From NCBI RefSeq assembly GCF_000008765.1, contig NC_003030.1:3444001-3508000 (forward strand): DNA of 64,000 nt, in the 5' to 3' direction. The notes below the pieces were generated by a model. It was given only the letters and a program-made list of their open reading frames with translations, made no database searches and was not told the origin of the DNA. This document shows positions 63,950 through 64,000 of the stretch, one piece after another (positions within the stretch are counted from its first letter, which is position 1; every line of letters begins with the position of its first letter). The DNA comes from Clostridium acetobutylicum ATCC 824 (GTDB lineage: Bacteria > Bacillota > Clostridia > Clostridiales > Clostridiaceae). Both the position numbers and the translations under genes were made by a program.

Positions 63950-64000
63950 TTATCTTTCTCTTCTTATAACCTTTTTCCTAACAAATATGCCTGCAGTGGA
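63950..64000 (-). CDS. C-terminal end of a gene continuing beyond the window (tentative)
   Basis: The longest minus-strand frame from the edge reads STAGIFVRKKVIRRER and stops at 63952-63950, some 60 bases before a terminator. The basic end after a short hydrophobic stretch could be the cytoplasmic tail of a membrane protein. Too short to identify. Confidence 0.35.
   Translation of the reverse strand, partial: STAGIFVRKKVIRRER

Overview
The window reads as a chromosomal segment of a low-GC, spore-forming, solvent-producing Clostridium. I recognise it from memory, not from a search, as Clostridium acetobutylicum. The pair of NADH-dependent butanol dehydrogenases (bdhA, bdhB), the CYP152-type P450, the orphan sporulation kinase and the gerK receptor operon all fit that species. 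Gene density is high, most genes begin behind strong AGGAGG/GGGGTG ribosome sites, TTG and GTG starts are common, and many genes end in clear hairpin-T terminators. I see no phage, insertion sequence or CRISPR array.

Layout. 1-5.6 kb: a partial MarR regulator, a DegV protein, an amino acid permease, an orphan YcbB-type response regulator and a membrane glycosyltransferase. 5.9-10.8 kb: a compact sufCBDSU operon for Fe-S cluster assembly. 10.9-13.6 kb: an O-antigen-ligase-like membrane protein divergent from a secreted protein made of 11-residue repeats. 13.7-18.4 kb: a MATE transporter, an AraC regulator fused to a glycosidase-like domain and a VanY-type carboxypeptidase. 18.6-21.2 kb: bdhB and bdhA. 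21.3-25.2 kb: the gerKA-KB-KC receptor behind a good sigma-G promoter. 25.2-31 kb: a SWIM/SNF2 helicase, two SPOCS-domain coat-like proteins and thiol peroxidase.

31.2-41.2 kb, all minus strand, is the most unusual block. It holds a TPR protein, a GT2 glycosyltransferase fused to TPRs, a 588-residue protein built of near-identical 33/36-residue Gly/Val/Thr repeats with no signal peptide, a UDP-sugar dehydrogenase, a GT4 glycosyltransferase with an unknown C-terminal half, an FkbH-like enzyme and a dedicated acyl carrier protein. I read it as a candidate system that makes and glycosylates a fibrous surface protein, possibly on the spore. It is followed by about 1 kb without an intact gene.

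42.2-64 kb: nitroreductase, htpG under a perfect CIRCE element, cardiolipin synthase, two small coat-type proteins, the orphan histidine kinase with a cysteine-rich GAF domain, an amidase-domain protein, DUF3237, GNAT, an XRE regulator with a membrane partner and a triple direct-repeat operator, a cysteine-specific T-box in front of a polar amino acid (probably cystine) ABC transporter, a DUF6518 membrane protein, an Nramp-related transporter behind an M-box Mg riboswitch and a 28-codon leader ORF, the CYP152 P450, a 44-residue nearly pure polyasparagine protein, an alanine racemase, an amidohydrolase, tRNA-Asn and a radical SAM protein.

Many genes bear on sporulation and germination (gerK, SPOCS proteins, CotF pair, orphan kinase, perhaps the repeat-glycan cluster), alongside solvent metabolism, metal/Fe-S handling and stress response.
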